Assembly (NCBI GenBank): GCA_018650465.1
Contig: JABIFY010000107.1
Coordinates: forward strand, 1-64,000
Origin: Alphaproteobacteria bacterium
GTDB lineage: Bacteria > Pseudomonadota > Alphaproteobacteria > UBA2966
Reading direction: 5' to 3'
Length of the DNA stretch: 64,000 nucleotides
A model generated the notes under the pieces. The model saw only the letters and a list, made by a program, of their open reading frames with translations. It was not told the DNA's origin and did not search any database. Shown piece by piece: positions 24,830-33,620 of the stretch. Position 1 is the stretch's first letter, and the number at the start of each line of letters is the position of its first letter. The position numbers were made by a program, and so were the translations under genes.

Positions 24830-25642
24830 TCAGAAAATAGGTGGCGTAATATTGAAGTCCCCTTCGGGCACAGGAACACATAAGCGGGACTTCACAGCTT
24901 CGGAAATCGGCCCGTTTTCGATGGGATAACAACCGCACTCACTGATCGAGCGACGTAAATCGATATCTGAACCGAGATATTCAAAAACGATGGGAGAGCT
25001 GAAAGGCCGCCTGAAACTGCCACCGGATACGCCCAGAACCAGGCCGTTCAGATACTGTATTCGCCCCCGGAATGACGGGTAAAGCGAGGTGTAGATATAA
25101 CCGCGGTTATTGAGATATTCGTGCTCGACCAGATACACCAGATCGGCGGATGTAAAACAAAATCCACGATACTTGTTAATTGAATAATAGTCGTCGTCAC
25201 TGTCCCGAATGGCGATACGTTCATAGGTCTTGGTGACAAAGTGTTCCCCTTCACGGGCGATCCGCGTGATGGATTTGATAATATAACGCGGAAACGATGG
25301 GGAAATCACATAGGCGAAGTAATAACCCAGGTATTTGTCGAGGGTATCTGTCGGGGTCGGAAAGAAGTTGTTCAGCGGCAAACCTGGTGGGGTTTCAGTT
25401 GGTACAGCTGGTGCTCCGGCAAACAGGGCTATGAGGTTTTCATGCGGGCCATAGAGTTCACTTTCTCCTACACCAAAGAAGTCACAAATCTTGCGCAGAT
25501 TATAGTTTGATGGTTCCGCCTGGCCGCCAAGATATTTATTGAATTGCTGGCGATTGATATCAATGCGGCGGCAAACATCTGCCACAGACTTGTACAAATC
25601 GCACAAGTATCTGAGGTTTCTCCGAAATTCGTCTGTGGCCAA
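24830..25642 (-). CDS. HTH (XRE-like) transcriptional regulator of the uptake locus
   Basis: A 270-aa protein. Residues 1-65 form a helix-turn-helix of the XRE/lambda-repressor type (RNLRYLCDLYKSVADVCRRI, NRQQFNKYLGGQAEPS, LRKICDFFGVGESELYG). The remaining 200 residues (FFPTPTDTLDKYLGYYFAYV and later YLNGLVLGVSGGSFRRPFSS) form an unrecognised, probably ligand-binding, domain. It lies between the SDR gene and the transporter operon. TGACGC boxes occur on both sides of the gene, so it probably controls itself and the transporter. No operator has been tested. Confidence 0.8.
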   Translation of the reverse strand: MATDEFRRNLRYLCDLYKSVADVCRRIDINRQQFNKYLGGQAEPSNYNLRKICDFFGVGESELYGPHENLIALFAGAPAVPTETPPGLPLNNFFPTPTDTLDKYLGYYFAYVISPSFPRYIIKSITRIAREGEHFVTKTYERIAIRDSDDDYYSINKYRGFCFTSADLVYLVEHEYLNNRGYIYTSLYPSFRGRIQYLNGLVLGVSGGSFRRPFSSPIVFEYLGSDIDLRRSISECGCYPIENGPISEAVKSRLCVPVPEGDFNITPPIF

Positions 25643-25671
25643 AGCTACTCTCCCCGCATCGGTCTTATAAG

Positions 25672-25720
25672 TGACGCGAGGAAAAGTTAGCCTGGATCAA
25701 TGAGTGACGCAATGTGACGC
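25672..25720. promoter_or_regulatory. Three TGACGC boxes upstream of the HTH regulator
   Basis: TGACGC occurs at 25672-25677, 25705-25710 and 25715-25720; the last two are 10 bases apart (same face of the helix). They lie 30-80 bases upstream of the regulator start at 25642, an ideal place for autoregulation. Confidence 0.55.
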
Positions 25721-25748
25721 ATTGCGCCTCGTCAACTGGAATTTCCGG

Positions 25749-26513
25749 TTACATGGCCAGGTTCAGGCCGTCATCCACCACGATTTGCTCGCCTGTCATG
25801 AACTCACCGGCCTTTGTGGCCAACAACATAAGTGCACCATCGAGGTTTTCAGGCACGCCAACCCGGCGGCGCAGAAAGCGTTTAATGAAGGCCTGACCGG
25901 GGGGACTGGCGAAATATTCAGCATTCATCTCGGTTTCGATGTAGCCCGGTGCGATGGCGTTGACCCGCACGTTATAGCGTGCCCATTCGACCGCCAGGGC
26001 GCGTGTCATGTGGGATACAGCGGCCTTGGACATGCAATAGGTCGACAGCTGGGCCAGGGGCCGGATGGCGGCAACCGAGGCAATATTGATGATTGACCCG
26101 CCATGCCCATGGGCGATCATGCGTTTGCCCATTTCAACAGCAGCAAAATAGGCCCCCTTCTGATTGGTATCCATCAAAAGGTCATAATCATCCGGCGTCA
26201 TGTCGACGGCATTTTTTTGCACTGAAATGCCGGCATTATTCACCAGGACCGAAATCGCCCCCAGTTCCGTCTCGGCGTTGTCGATGGCGGCTGAAATACT
26301 GCTGACGTCCGACACATCCATGGAAAAAGCCATAGCCCGACCATCAAATGCTTCAATTTCTTCGACCAGAGAGGCGAGTTTATCTGCCCGTCGGGCGCAA
26401 ACAGCGACTTTCGCTCCCGCTTTGGCCAAAGTCATTGAAAAATGACGGCCTAGTCCACTGGACGCGCCGGTTACAAGAACGGTCTGGCCGTCCAATTCCA
26501 GGGGGGTGCTCAA
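25749..26513 (-). CDS. Short-chain dehydrogenase/reductase
   Basis: A 254-aa SDR. The nucleotide-binding T-G-x-x-x-G-x-G is VTGASSGLGRHFS (about 14-26), NNAGIS follows near 90, the catalytic Ser is in INIASVAA, and Y-x-x-x-K is YCMSKAAVSHMTRAL (about 158). The C-terminal FMTGEQIVVDDGLNL is typical. It oxidises or reduces an alcohol/ketone with NAD(P). It is upstream of, and on the same strand as, the regulator and transporter, so it may belong to the same catabolic locus. Confidence 0.9.
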   Translation of the reverse strand: MSTPLELDGQTVLVTGASSGLGRHFSMTLAKAGAKVAVCARRADKLASLVEEIEAFDGRAMAFSMDVSDVSSISAAIDNAETELGAISVLVNNAGISVQKNAVDMTPDDYDLLMDTNQKGAYFAAVEMGKRMIAHGHGGSIINIASVAAIRPLAQLSTYCMSKAAVSHMTRALAVEWARYNVRVNAIAPGYIETEMNAEYFASPPGQAFIKRFLRRRVGVPENLDGALMLLATKAGEFMTGEQIVVDDGLNLAM

Positions 26514-26584
26514 GTGATTGACTCCAATTATCAGTATTCAGGTTGATTTACGCCTGTTCAAACAGCGAAGATTTCAGACAATAC

Positions 26585-26617
26585 AACATTTTGCAACGCG
26601 ACAAATTGCGAAATGTT
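26585..26617. promoter_or_regulatory. Inverted repeat in the SDR/diguanylate cyclase intergenic region
   Basis: AACATTTTGC (26585-26594) and GCGAAATGTT (26608-26617) pair over 10 positions with one mismatch. It lies between divergent genes (start codons at 26513 and 26769), where an operator is plausible. The rest of this 255-base stretch shows nothing else I can support. Confidence 0.3.
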
Positions 26618-26768
26618 TGCGCTGTAAAGTGGTTCCAGCCTGGGCAGATCAGTCGAAAAGGGTGAATTATCAACTTTTTAGCATAGGCGTTACTTGTCTT
26701 CGCCTGCCCTGAGCCATAAATTGTCATCTGAACTGCTTCCGCAAGAAAATTGAAGGCTGGAAATCCGA

Positions 26769-28088
26769 ATGGCTGCATATATTGCACGCGTCCTGTTGTT
26801 TGATGCCAACCCGGCACGCCCCATCAAGTTTGACGCCAAATTAATCGCGCGGGGATACCACCTCATGCGGGCCGATGATGTGGACGAAGTATTGGCCATG
26901 GCCAATACCGAACATCCGGACGTGGTGATCATTAATACCCCGACGGATGGCGATGAAACTGCCGTTATCAATGCCTGGCAGGAACGCAAGGTCCCGCTGA
27001 TTTTGATCGGCGACCGGGCAGACGTTGAAGCCAAGGCAAGGGCCTTGAAAGAAGGCGTTGCCGATTATCTGCCCCACGATTATCGCGATGTGGAATTGTT
27101 TGCCCGCCTTGGCTCGTTACTGCGCCTGAACACCATGCAGGAAGAACTTGATCGCAGGCTGGATACAGCTGAGCAATATGGCATTAAGGATACAGCCCTG
27201 GTAACACCGGTTGTCGATGTGGAAGATGCCCGCATTGTCATCGTCGGTGCCGATGCCGCCCAGAACAAAAAAACTGCTGAGCTGGTGGGCGAAAACCGGG
27301 TACAGCTTTGTACGACTGCCACCTACGAAGCGATGGCTGATCTGGTCTCAAAAGAGATTGATGCGCTGGTTCTAAGCTGCGACGATCCACAAAGCGAGTA
27401 CATGTTATTTTGCGGTGATATCCGCAACAACTCGCGGCTGTATAATTTGCCCATCTTGTTGATCTGTGACAAAGACAGCTTTGAAAATGCCGATCAGCCC
27501 TATGATATGGGCGTAACGGACGTGGTGCATACACCAGTCAGTGCGGACGAATTGCGCAACCGTGTCGACAGCCTAGTCTCGCAACAGCGTTATCGCTTTG
27601 CCATGCGCAAGGTTTATCGCGAAGCTATGCGGCCCATGACCAGTGACGGCCTGACAGGTCTGTTTAGCCATGGTTTCTTGCATGAGAACCTGGCCAAACA
27701 GTTGGAAGAAGCCAAGACCTGGCACAAGAATCTGACCGTTGGCTTTTTTGACATCAAATTGTTGGCCCAGTTCAATCACGACTACGGTTATGTGGCGGGT
27801 GATTTGTTGATCCGCCAAATCTCGACCATGATCACGGGCCTGCTGCGCGGCGAAGACATGTCGGCGCGTTATGGCGGCGATGAATTTGTCGTTGTGCTGC
27901 CGGAAACCCCACCGGATGTGGCGGCCGTTGCGTTGCGCCGGATTGCTTCGGTGATTGGTTCAACTGAATTTGCCGTTGCAAACATGACGGAACCTGTACC
28001 GGTTTATCTGCAAGTGGGCGTCGCCAGTGCGGAAGAAGGTGACTCCGCTGAAAGCCTGATTGCCCGCGCCAAGGCCGACGTTAAATAA
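26769..28088 (+). CDS. pleD: PleD-like diguanylate cyclase (receiver-receiver-GGDEF)
   Basis: A 439-aa protein with two receiver-like domains (about 1-125 and 150-285) and a GGDEF domain (about 295-439). The active site RYGGDEF (about 367-373) is intact, as are DGLTGL at the domain start and the metal Asp in GFFDIK. An RxxD product-inhibition site (RGED, five residues before GGDEF) is present. In the first receiver the usual acceptor Asp is replaced by Asn (VVIINTP), unlike canonical PleD, so activation by phosphorylation is doubtful. It makes c-di-GMP, the ligand of the riboswitch at 4.8 kb. Monocistronic or followed by the DsbA-like gene 33 bases on. Confidence 0.87.
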   Translation: MAAYIARVLLFDANPARPIKFDAKLIARGYHLMRADDVDEVLAMANTEHPDVVIINTPTDGDETAVINAWQERKVPLILIGDRADVEAKARALKEGVADYLPHDYRDVELFARLGSLLRLNTMQEELDRRLDTAEQYGIKDTALVTPVVDVEDARIVIVGADAAQNKKTAELVGENRVQLCTTATYEAMADLVSKEIDALVLSCDDPQSEYMLFCGDIRNNSRLYNLPILLICDKDSFENADQPYDMGVTDVVHTPVSADELRNRVDSLVSQQRYRFAMRKVYREAMRPMTSDGLTGLFSHGFLHENLAKQLEEAKTWHKNLTVGFFDIKLLAQFNHDYGYVAGDLLIRQISTMITGLLRGEDMSARYGGDEFVVVLPETPPDVAAVALRRIASVIGSTEFAVANMTEPVPVYLQVGVASAEEGDSAESLIARAKADVK

Positions 28089-28121
28089 ACCCGTCAATAA
28101 TCCAGACAGTTAGACGAGACC

Positions 28122-28805
28122 ATGCATATAGATATTGTTTCCGACACCATTTGCCCGTGGTGTTACATCGGCAAACGTCGCCTGGAAACCGCCCTGGCGG
28201 AACGCCCGGACATGGACGTGACCATCGAATGGCGCCCCTACCAGCTGAACCCCGACATACCGCAAGAAGGCATGAGCCGACAGGAATTTATCGCCGGTAA
28301 ACCGGATGGTGAAGATGAAACCCGTGAAAATGATGAACGCGCCTATATCGTTGGTGAAGCAGAAGACTTGCCCTTCGCCTTTGACCTGATAGAGCGCACC
28401 CCCAACACCGTCGACAGCCACCGCCTGATCCGCTGGTCCCATTCCGTTGGCGTGCAGGATGCCGTCGTGGAAAAACTGTTTGAACGCTATTTTATGGAAG
28501 GCGGTGACATCGGCGATCCGGAAGTACTGCTGGAAATCGCCGACGAGGTGGGCCTGGACTACGACCTGGTGGCTGACTTGCTCAGCGGTGAAAAAGATAT
28601 TGAAGCTGTGCAGGAAGAAAACGAAAAATTCAAAGAGATGGGCGTCACCGGCATTCCGTGTTTTATCATCGACCATAAATACGTCGTCATGGGCGCCCAG
28701 GAAGCCGAGACATTTTTACAGATGTTCGAACAGGTCGAAACCAACGAAGCCGAAGCGGCTGAAGCCGACGAAAAACGGGAAGCGGCGAACGATAACGAGG
28801 GGTAG
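28122..28805 (+). CDS. DsbA-family (FrnE-like) oxidoreductase
   Basis: A 227-aa thioredoxin-fold protein without a signal peptide, so cytoplasmic. The active site C-P-W-C is in DTICPWCYIGKRRL at residue 11, and the cis-Pro loop is TGIPCFIIDHKYVV near 180, followed by the FrnE-type end GAQEAETFLQMFEQV. The tail (from about 205) is rich in Glu and Ala. FrnE-like proteins act as dithiol oxidoreductases or isomerases, sometimes in redox stress. It follows the diguanylate cyclase by 33 bases. Confidence 0.88.
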   Translation: MHIDIVSDTICPWCYIGKRRLETALAERPDMDVTIEWRPYQLNPDIPQEGMSRQEFIAGKPDGEDETRENDERAYIVGEAEDLPFAFDLIERTPNTVDSHRLIRWSHSVGVQDAVVEKLFERYFMEGGDIGDPEVLLEIADEVGLDYDLVADLLSGEKDIEAVQEENEKFKEMGVTGIPCFIIDHKYVVMGAQEAETFLQMFEQVETNEAEAAEADEKREAANDNEG

Positions 28806-28901
28806 TGGGTAGGTTGGTCAGTAGTTCGCCGGACTATTTTCCTTGGCGATTAAAGCGACGCCCACATATTTGGTTTCAACCGCTCAAGTGACAAAAGCAT
28901 T

Positions 28902-28929
28902 ATGGATACTGGTGAAGGCCAGTATCCAT
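28902..28929. repeat. Perfect 11-bp inverted repeat
   Basis: ATGGATACTGG (28902-28912), loop TGAAGG, CCAGTATCCAT (28919-28929). It lies between the convergent DsbA-like gene and the cyclase fusion gene. There is no T-tract on either side, so it is not a standard terminator. The remaining intergenic bases 28806-29062 show no other supported feature. Confidence 0.45.
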
Positions 28930-29062
28930 CTTGACTCTCGATCAAACAAAAATTTTTTGATTTCGAAATTGATGGTGTACTGCGCTGGAAGTCTAATCAT
29001 TGTCCGCCAATTGGAGAGAAAGTTTTGTTTGCGGGAATTGGCGCATGACGGTGTTGTGGGTC

Positions 29063-30745
29063 TTACTCCGCCGCCACAACTTCCACCTCTTCACCTAAAT
29101 CCATCGTTGCCGGGTCATCCACAATGCGAATGGTGATCTGGCCTTCGCGGCCGCGGACGTCGACGGTGTCGGATTTGTAGTGGTCGAGGTTCACACCGGC
29201 CCGTTGCACGGTGACTTCCGAGACGATGAGAGGTGCGCCGTATTCTTTGCATTTGGCTTCGAGGCGGGCGGCGACGTTGACGTGGTCGCCGATGGCGGAA
29301 ATGATCGGGTGTTTGGGCGGGCCCATGCTGCCGACAATGGCTTCGCCCGAATGAATGCCGATGCCGATGGCCAGGGGTTCTTTCAGCTCGACCCCTAAAT
29401 GCCGGTTCAGTTCTTCGATGCGTTGCATCATGGCCTTGGCCCCGGCCAAGGCCTGGCGGGCGGCTTCGTTGACGTCGCATTCAAGACCGTAAATCGCCAT
29501 CAGGCCGTCGCCATTAAACTGGGCGTAGTGGCCGCCGGTATCGTTGATGGCGCGATCAATGGCGGCAAAAAACTGGTTCAGGATGAAAACAAAATCATAG
29601 GGCAAGCGGCCTTCCGATAAACCGGTTGAGCCTCGCAAGTCAACAAAGGCGATGACAACTTCGACTTCCTGACCGGCCAGGTAGCCCGGCTTGTGGAAGC
29701 CATCCTGGGCGACAGCACTGGCGGGCAGCAAGGGGGCGACTTCCAGATCAACGCGCGGTCTGATCTGACAAGCCAGGCGCACGCCTTCCGGTGCTGATAT
29801 GCGGTCGAGGACTTTCAATTCGTCATCATTGGCCGGGGCCAGCCAGTCACTGCCACGACCGACCTTGACGCGACAGGTCGAACAACGCCCCCTGCCCCCA
29901 CAGACAGACGCATGCGGAATATTATTGGCGCGCAGGATTTCCAGAACCGTGGCACCAGGAGCTGCCGCCAGGTCGCGTTCCCCCTGATAGGAAATCATCA
30001 GCGGTCGTTCGCGTTTGGCCATGGCGAGGCGCAACCAGCGAGCGGTAAACAGGAGGGCCAAATAGACCAGATAGCCGACGATAAAGGCCGTCGACGTATC
30101 TATGACGAACGGGAACATCTCTGGTGTAAATTTCGATCTGGCGAGGATTTCAGCAACCCAGGCCTGGTCCGCGGCCATGGCCATCGCCCTGAAACCTGCG
30201 GCGAAGAAGCCGGCCAAAGCTACCGCCGGAAATAAAATTGCAAGAGCCAGAGGCAGGGTTTGCAGCCGCAGATACCCAGGCTTCAGGCGCAACCACGTGT
30301 GCAGCCCGATGCAACCATGACTCCAGACCAAAAGGACCAAAAGAAATTGTACGGTACCGAACTCGGGCGCAAATTCAAACAAGGCCAGCATCTCAAAGGC
30401 ATAGCCATTTTGCAGACCCATGACCTTGTTAAGAAGTTTGGTGCCGGCAAAATGCCCAATCAGCAACACCGGAATCAACAGACCAAAAATGTTCTGGACG
30501 GCTTCCCAGGTTTTCATTTTCATGGTCTGTCGCCTGAACAGGGACCAGCTGACCAGGAAAAAATGGGTCAGGAAGGCACCTATCATCAGGACCATACCAA
30601 CTTCCGTCCGCCAGGGATGGGTCGTCCATTCGGAAGCCGCGTCCATGGCTTCAAACGAATGCAGTCCCAGAATATTATTTGTCAGGTGCCCGGTAACGAA
30701 AACAAGCAGGATCAACCCGCTGTATAATCTTAGTTTGGCAACCAT
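29063..30745 (-). CDS. Membrane/ferredoxin/adenylate cyclase fusion protein
   Basis: A 560-aa three-part protein from ATG 30745 (a TTG at 30760 is in frame). Residues 1-245 hold about six membrane helices with several buried His (TGHLTNN, LTHFFLVSW, LIGHFAGT, WSHGCIGLHTW), reminiscent of the cytochrome-b-like succinate dehydrogenase anchor fold. Residues about 250-345 are a plant-type 2Fe-2S ferredoxin with CGGRGRCSTCRV and a later Cys (LACQIRP). Residues about 360-550 are a class III cyclase (AFVDLRGSTGLS, FNGDGLMAIYG, GIHSGEAIVGSMG, GDHVNVAARLE). It probably couples membrane redox state to cyclic nucleotide synthesis. Domain calls are strong; haem binding is inference. Confidence 0.88.
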   Translation of the reverse strand: MVAKLRLYSGLILLVFVTGHLTNNILGLHSFEAMDAASEWTTHPWRTEVGMVLMIGAFLTHFFLVSWSLFRRQTMKMKTWEAVQNIFGLLIPVLLIGHFAGTKLLNKVMGLQNGYAFEMLALFEFAPEFGTVQFLLVLLVWSHGCIGLHTWLRLKPGYLRLQTLPLALAILFPAVALAGFFAAGFRAMAMAADQAWVAEILARSKFTPEMFPFVIDTSTAFIVGYLVYLALLFTARWLRLAMAKRERPLMISYQGERDLAAAPGATVLEILRANNIPHASVCGGRGRCSTCRVKVGRGSDWLAPANDDELKVLDRISAPEGVRLACQIRPRVDLEVAPLLPASAVAQDGFHKPGYLAGQEVEVVIAFVDLRGSTGLSEGRLPYDFVFILNQFFAAIDRAINDTGGHYAQFNGDGLMAIYGLECDVNEAARQALAGAKAMMQRIEELNRHLGVELKEPLAIGIGIHSGEAIVGSMGPPKHPIISAIGDHVNVAARLEAKCKEYGAPLIVSEVTVQRAGVNLDHYKSDTVDVRGREGQITIRIVDDPATMDLGEEVEVVAAE

Positions 30746-30790
30746 ATCGCCCCCCGACAAAAACCTGATGTTTCCAGGTTAACTCATTTC

Positions 30791-30832
30791 ATGTAAATCC
30801 GGCCATTTAAATCCGGTCATGTAAATTCCGAA
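30791..30832. repeat. Three tandem 14-bp repeats
   Basis: ATGTAAATCCGGCC, ATTTAAATCCGGTC and ATGTAAATTCCGAA follow each other without gaps, between the iscX stop and the cyclase fusion start. They may be a short regulator array or slippage product. Confidence 0.45.
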
Positions 30833-30840
30833 ACTGGCAA

Positions 30841-31044
30841 TCAGTCGTCGCGCTCGTCCAGCCAGGCCATCTGGATGGCCTCGAGGATTTTTTCGTTTGA
30901 ACGTTCGGGATCGTCGTCAAAATCGGCCAGTTCACGAACCCACTTGTGCAGATCAGTAAAGCGGATATTGACGACGTCAGCGTCGGGATGAGCCTCTTCC
31001 AGCTCGATGGCAATATCAATGACGTCTGTCCAGCGTAGCGCCAT
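30841..31044 (-). CDS. iscX: Iron-sulphur assembly protein IscX
   Basis: A 67-aa acidic protein matching IscX/YfhJ: LRWTDVIDIAIELEEAHPD, VRFTDLHKWV-type centre (IRFTDLHKWVRELADFDDD) and EAIQMAWLDERDD at the end. In other bacteria IscX binds iron and IscS and tunes cluster assembly. It is the last gene of the isc operon, 110 bases after fdx. Confidence 0.93.
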   Translation of the reverse strand: MALRWTDVIDIAIELEEAHPDADVVNIRFTDLHKWVRELADFDDDPERSNEKILEAIQMAWLDERDD

Positions 31045-31154
31045 GTTCCCTCCCCCAGGTATGTCTAGTGTTTGCTCTGAAGATGTCGGTGTAGTGCCAC
31101 AAAAGGCACCGCGAATGTCACCAAAAACCTGGGTCGAAACAGCAATAATTCAAG

Positions 31155-31490
31155 TCAGACATCAACCATCATATTACGGGTCGCAGCCGGTAATTTGACG
31201 GTCAGGCCGTCCATTTCTTCGGTAATGATGATCTGGCAGCCCAGGCGCGAGGTGTGCGTCAGGCCAAAGGCCAGATCCAGCATATCTTCTTCGTCTTCCG
31301 AAGCTTCTTCCAGCTGGTCAAAGAAGTTTTCTTCGACAATCACATGGCAGGTTGAACAAGCCAGCGAGCCTTCGCAGGCACCTTCCAGATCGATTTTGTT
31401 TTTATGGGCGATCTCCAGCACCGACAGGCCTAGCGGCGCATCAACTTCTTTGTTATTTCCGTCAGCGTCGATGAAATTCATTTTAGGCAC
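31155..31490 (-). CDS. fdx: ISC-type 2Fe-2S ferredoxin
   Basis: A 111-aa adrenodoxin-type ferredoxin. Ligands lie in [17 protein letters not shown] (three Cys) with the fourth in RLGCQIIIT. The GTG at 31490 is preferred to ATG 31481: GGAG lies 9 bases before it and the resulting start MPKMNFID is the usual one. The frame stays open upstream to 31685 but that extension has no similarity. It supplies electrons during cluster assembly with IscU. It lies 100 bases after hscA. Confidence 0.93.
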   Translation of the reverse strand: MPKMNFIDADGNNKEVDAPLGLSVLEIAHKNKIDLEGACEGSLACSTCHVIVEENFFDQLEEASEDEEDMLDLAFGLTHTSRLGCQIIITEEMDGLTVKLPAATRNMMVDV

Positions 31491-31590
31491 GGTGCAAGAC
31501 TCCAATGGTCGATTTCTTGATAATTGCGTTATTCTGATTTTACATAGCGTGGTGAATGAAGGATTACCAGCGATGCCGGGGTATTTATCG

Positions 31591-33495
31591 TCAGGCCTCA
31601 GGATTGGCAAGCTCTCCATCAATATCCTCGACGGAACTGCCAGCCAAAGCTTTGCGGATATCACGGTCCATGCGCCGGGAGGCAAAACCCTCTGTCGTCT
31701 TGTTCAGGGTATCCACGGCTGTGTTGATGACATCACGATCATCCCCGGCCATGGCGCTGCGCAATTCATCAATACGTCGATTTATAAGATTTTTTTCATC
31801 ACCTTCGAGCAAATCACCGTCGACTTCCAGGGCGCTTTCGAAGGCAAGTAACATGCGTGCGCCCTCGACCCGGGCTTCTGCCAAAAGACGTTCCATCATG
31901 TCACTGCGGCCATGTTGCATGGATTCCCGCAGCATGCGGGCCATGTCGTCGTCGTTCAGGCCATAGCTTGGTTTGACCTCCACCTGAGCTTCAAGACCTG
32001 TGCTTTCTTCCGAGGCCGATACGGTCAGCAAACCATCCGCATCAACCGAGAACATCACCTTGATCCGGGCCGCACCGGCAACCATGGCCGGAATGCCACG
32101 CAATTCAAAGCGCGCCAGTGAACGGTTCTGATCGGCCATTTCGCGCTCCCCCTGGAGTGCATGAATAGCCATGGCGGTTTGCCCATCCTTGTAGGTGGTG
32201 AATTCCTGGGCCTTGGCGACGGGAATTGGTGTGTTGCGGTGAATGACTTTCTCGACCATGCCTCCCATCGTCTCAATACCCAGCGACAAAGGCGTCACAT
32301 CCAACAACAAGGCGTTGGAACCCGCTGTCAGGGCCTCAGCCTGCAAGGCAGCACCAAGGGCCACGACTTCGTCCGGGTTGATGTCTGCCAGCGGTTCCTG
32401 ACCAAACAGGCCAGCCACACGTTCGCGTACCAATGGCACCCGGGTCGAGCCACCAACCAGCACCACGCCCTTGACTTCGTCCGGCATTATATCGGCTTCC
32501 AGCAAGACGTCGCGGCTGAGTTTGATCGTCCGGTCAACAATGTCAGAAATCAAATCGTTAAATCTTGCACGATCCAGGCTGTGCTCGGTCGGCTGACCGT
32601 CCATGCCCAGCATCCATTTGCCCTGGTCCTGATCTGTCAGGCATTCCTTGGCAAGGCGTGCCGTCATCAAGGCATTTTTCACTTCAGTCGTTGTCAGCTC
32701 ACCGTCATCGCTCAGCTCTTTGGTGCGTTCGGCCAGGAAATGTTCGGCCACGACATGATCCAGATCATCCCCGCCCAATTGTGCATCACCGCCTGTTGCC
32801 AACACCTGAAACACGCCCATTTCCATGCGCAGCAAGGAAATATCAAAAGTACCGCCACCAAAATCATAAACGGCGTAAAGTCCTTCCACATCCTTGTCCA
32901 GACCATAGGCCAAGGCGGCGGCTGTGGGCTCGTTCACCAGACGCAACGTCTCAAGTCCGGCCAGTTTGGCGGCATCTTTGGTGGCGGCCCTGGCGGCATC
33001 ATCGAAATAAGCCGGCACTGTAATCACAGCCTTGTCGACGTCGCGATCAAGCGCTTCTTCGGCCCGCACTTTCAAGGCGCGCAAGATATCAGCAGAGATT
33101 TCAACCGGTGTCAGGGATCGTCCCGCAATAGACAGGCGCACCATGCCGCCTTTACTCGCAGCTTCGTCGACGTCGTAAGGCAGCTTGCCGCCCAGGGTTT
33201 TCAAGTCTTCAACACCCCGGCCCATCAGGCGCTTGATGGAGGCAACAACACGCTCTGGCTCGTCCAGCAGCACGGGCCGGGCACCAGCGCCAACAATCAC
33301 TTCGTCGTCCAGATAAGCAACGACAGACGGCACCATGCCGCGCCCATCTGAGCCTCGCAGGATCTCAGGTGCGCTGTCATGGGCAATGGCAACCAGGGAG
33401 TTTGTTGTCCCAAGATCAATGCCAACCGCGACGTTGTCATCAGCGTGTGGCATGGGGGTTTCACCCGGTTCATGGATTTGCAGGAATTCGGCCAT
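31591..33495 (-). CDS. hscA: Iron-sulphur cluster Hsp70 chaperone HscA
   Basis: A 634-aa Hsp70. The ATPase half has [55 protein letters not shown] and [14 protein letters not shown]. The substrate half starts at [17 protein letters not shown], the HscA variant of this segment. The start at 33495 ([12 protein letters not shown]) matches the alphaproteobacterial HscA N-terminus; the open frame above it does not. HscA with HscB moves the cluster from IscU to target proteins using ATP. Confidence 0.95.
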   Translation of the reverse strand: MAEFLQIHEPGETPMPHADDNVAVGIDLGTTNSLVAIAHDSAPEILRGSDGRGMVPSVVAYLDDEVIVGAGARPVLLDEPERVVASIKRLMGRGVEDLKTLGGKLPYDVDEAASKGGMVRLSIAGRSLTPVEISADILRALKVRAEEALDRDVDKAVITVPAYFDDAARAATKDAAKLAGLETLRLVNEPTAAALAYGLDKDVEGLYAVYDFGGGTFDISLLRMEMGVFQVLATGGDAQLGGDDLDHVVAEHFLAERTKELSDDGELTTTEVKNALMTARLAKECLTDQDQGKWMLGMDGQPTEHSLDRARFNDLISDIVDRTIKLSRDVLLEADIMPDEVKGVVLVGGSTRVPLVRERVAGLFGQEPLADINPDEVVALGAALQAEALTAGSNALLLDVTPLSLGIETMGGMVEKVIHRNTPIPVAKAQEFTTYKDGQTAMAIHALQGEREMADQNRSLARFELRGIPAMVAGAARIKVMFSVDADGLLTVSASEESTGLEAQVEVKPSYGLNDDDMARMLRESMQHGRSDMMERLLAEARVEGARMLLAFESALEVDGDLLEGDEKNLINRRIDELRSAMAGDDRDVINTAVDTLNKTTEGFASRRMDRDIRKALAGSSVEDIDGELANPEA

Positions 33496-33620
33496 TTGAA
33501 ACGTAAACCTTGAACTATTGAGTGTTTCAGCTTTGTCCTGAAACACAGGATTTCAGCAAGGCCTTGAAAGGCAATGCAAATATGAAACGAGGCGTTTCGG
33601 AATAATCACGAACCGCTTAA

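Noticed and set aside
26518..26712. 64-aa plus-strand frame upstream of pleD
   Set aside because: Low-complexity translation, no ribosome site, overlaps a possible operator.
28843..29136. 97-aa plus-strand frame between the DsbA-like and cyclase fusion genes
   Set aside because: Runs into the antisense of the cyclase C-terminus, no ribosome site and no family.
31491..31685. Upstream extension of the ferredoxin frame
   Set aside because: The extension has no ferredoxin similarity, and the GTG at 31490 has a proper ribosome site.
32161..33351. 396-aa plus-strand frame opposite hscA
   Set aside because: Fully antisense to a strong chaperone gene, with no recognisable motif.
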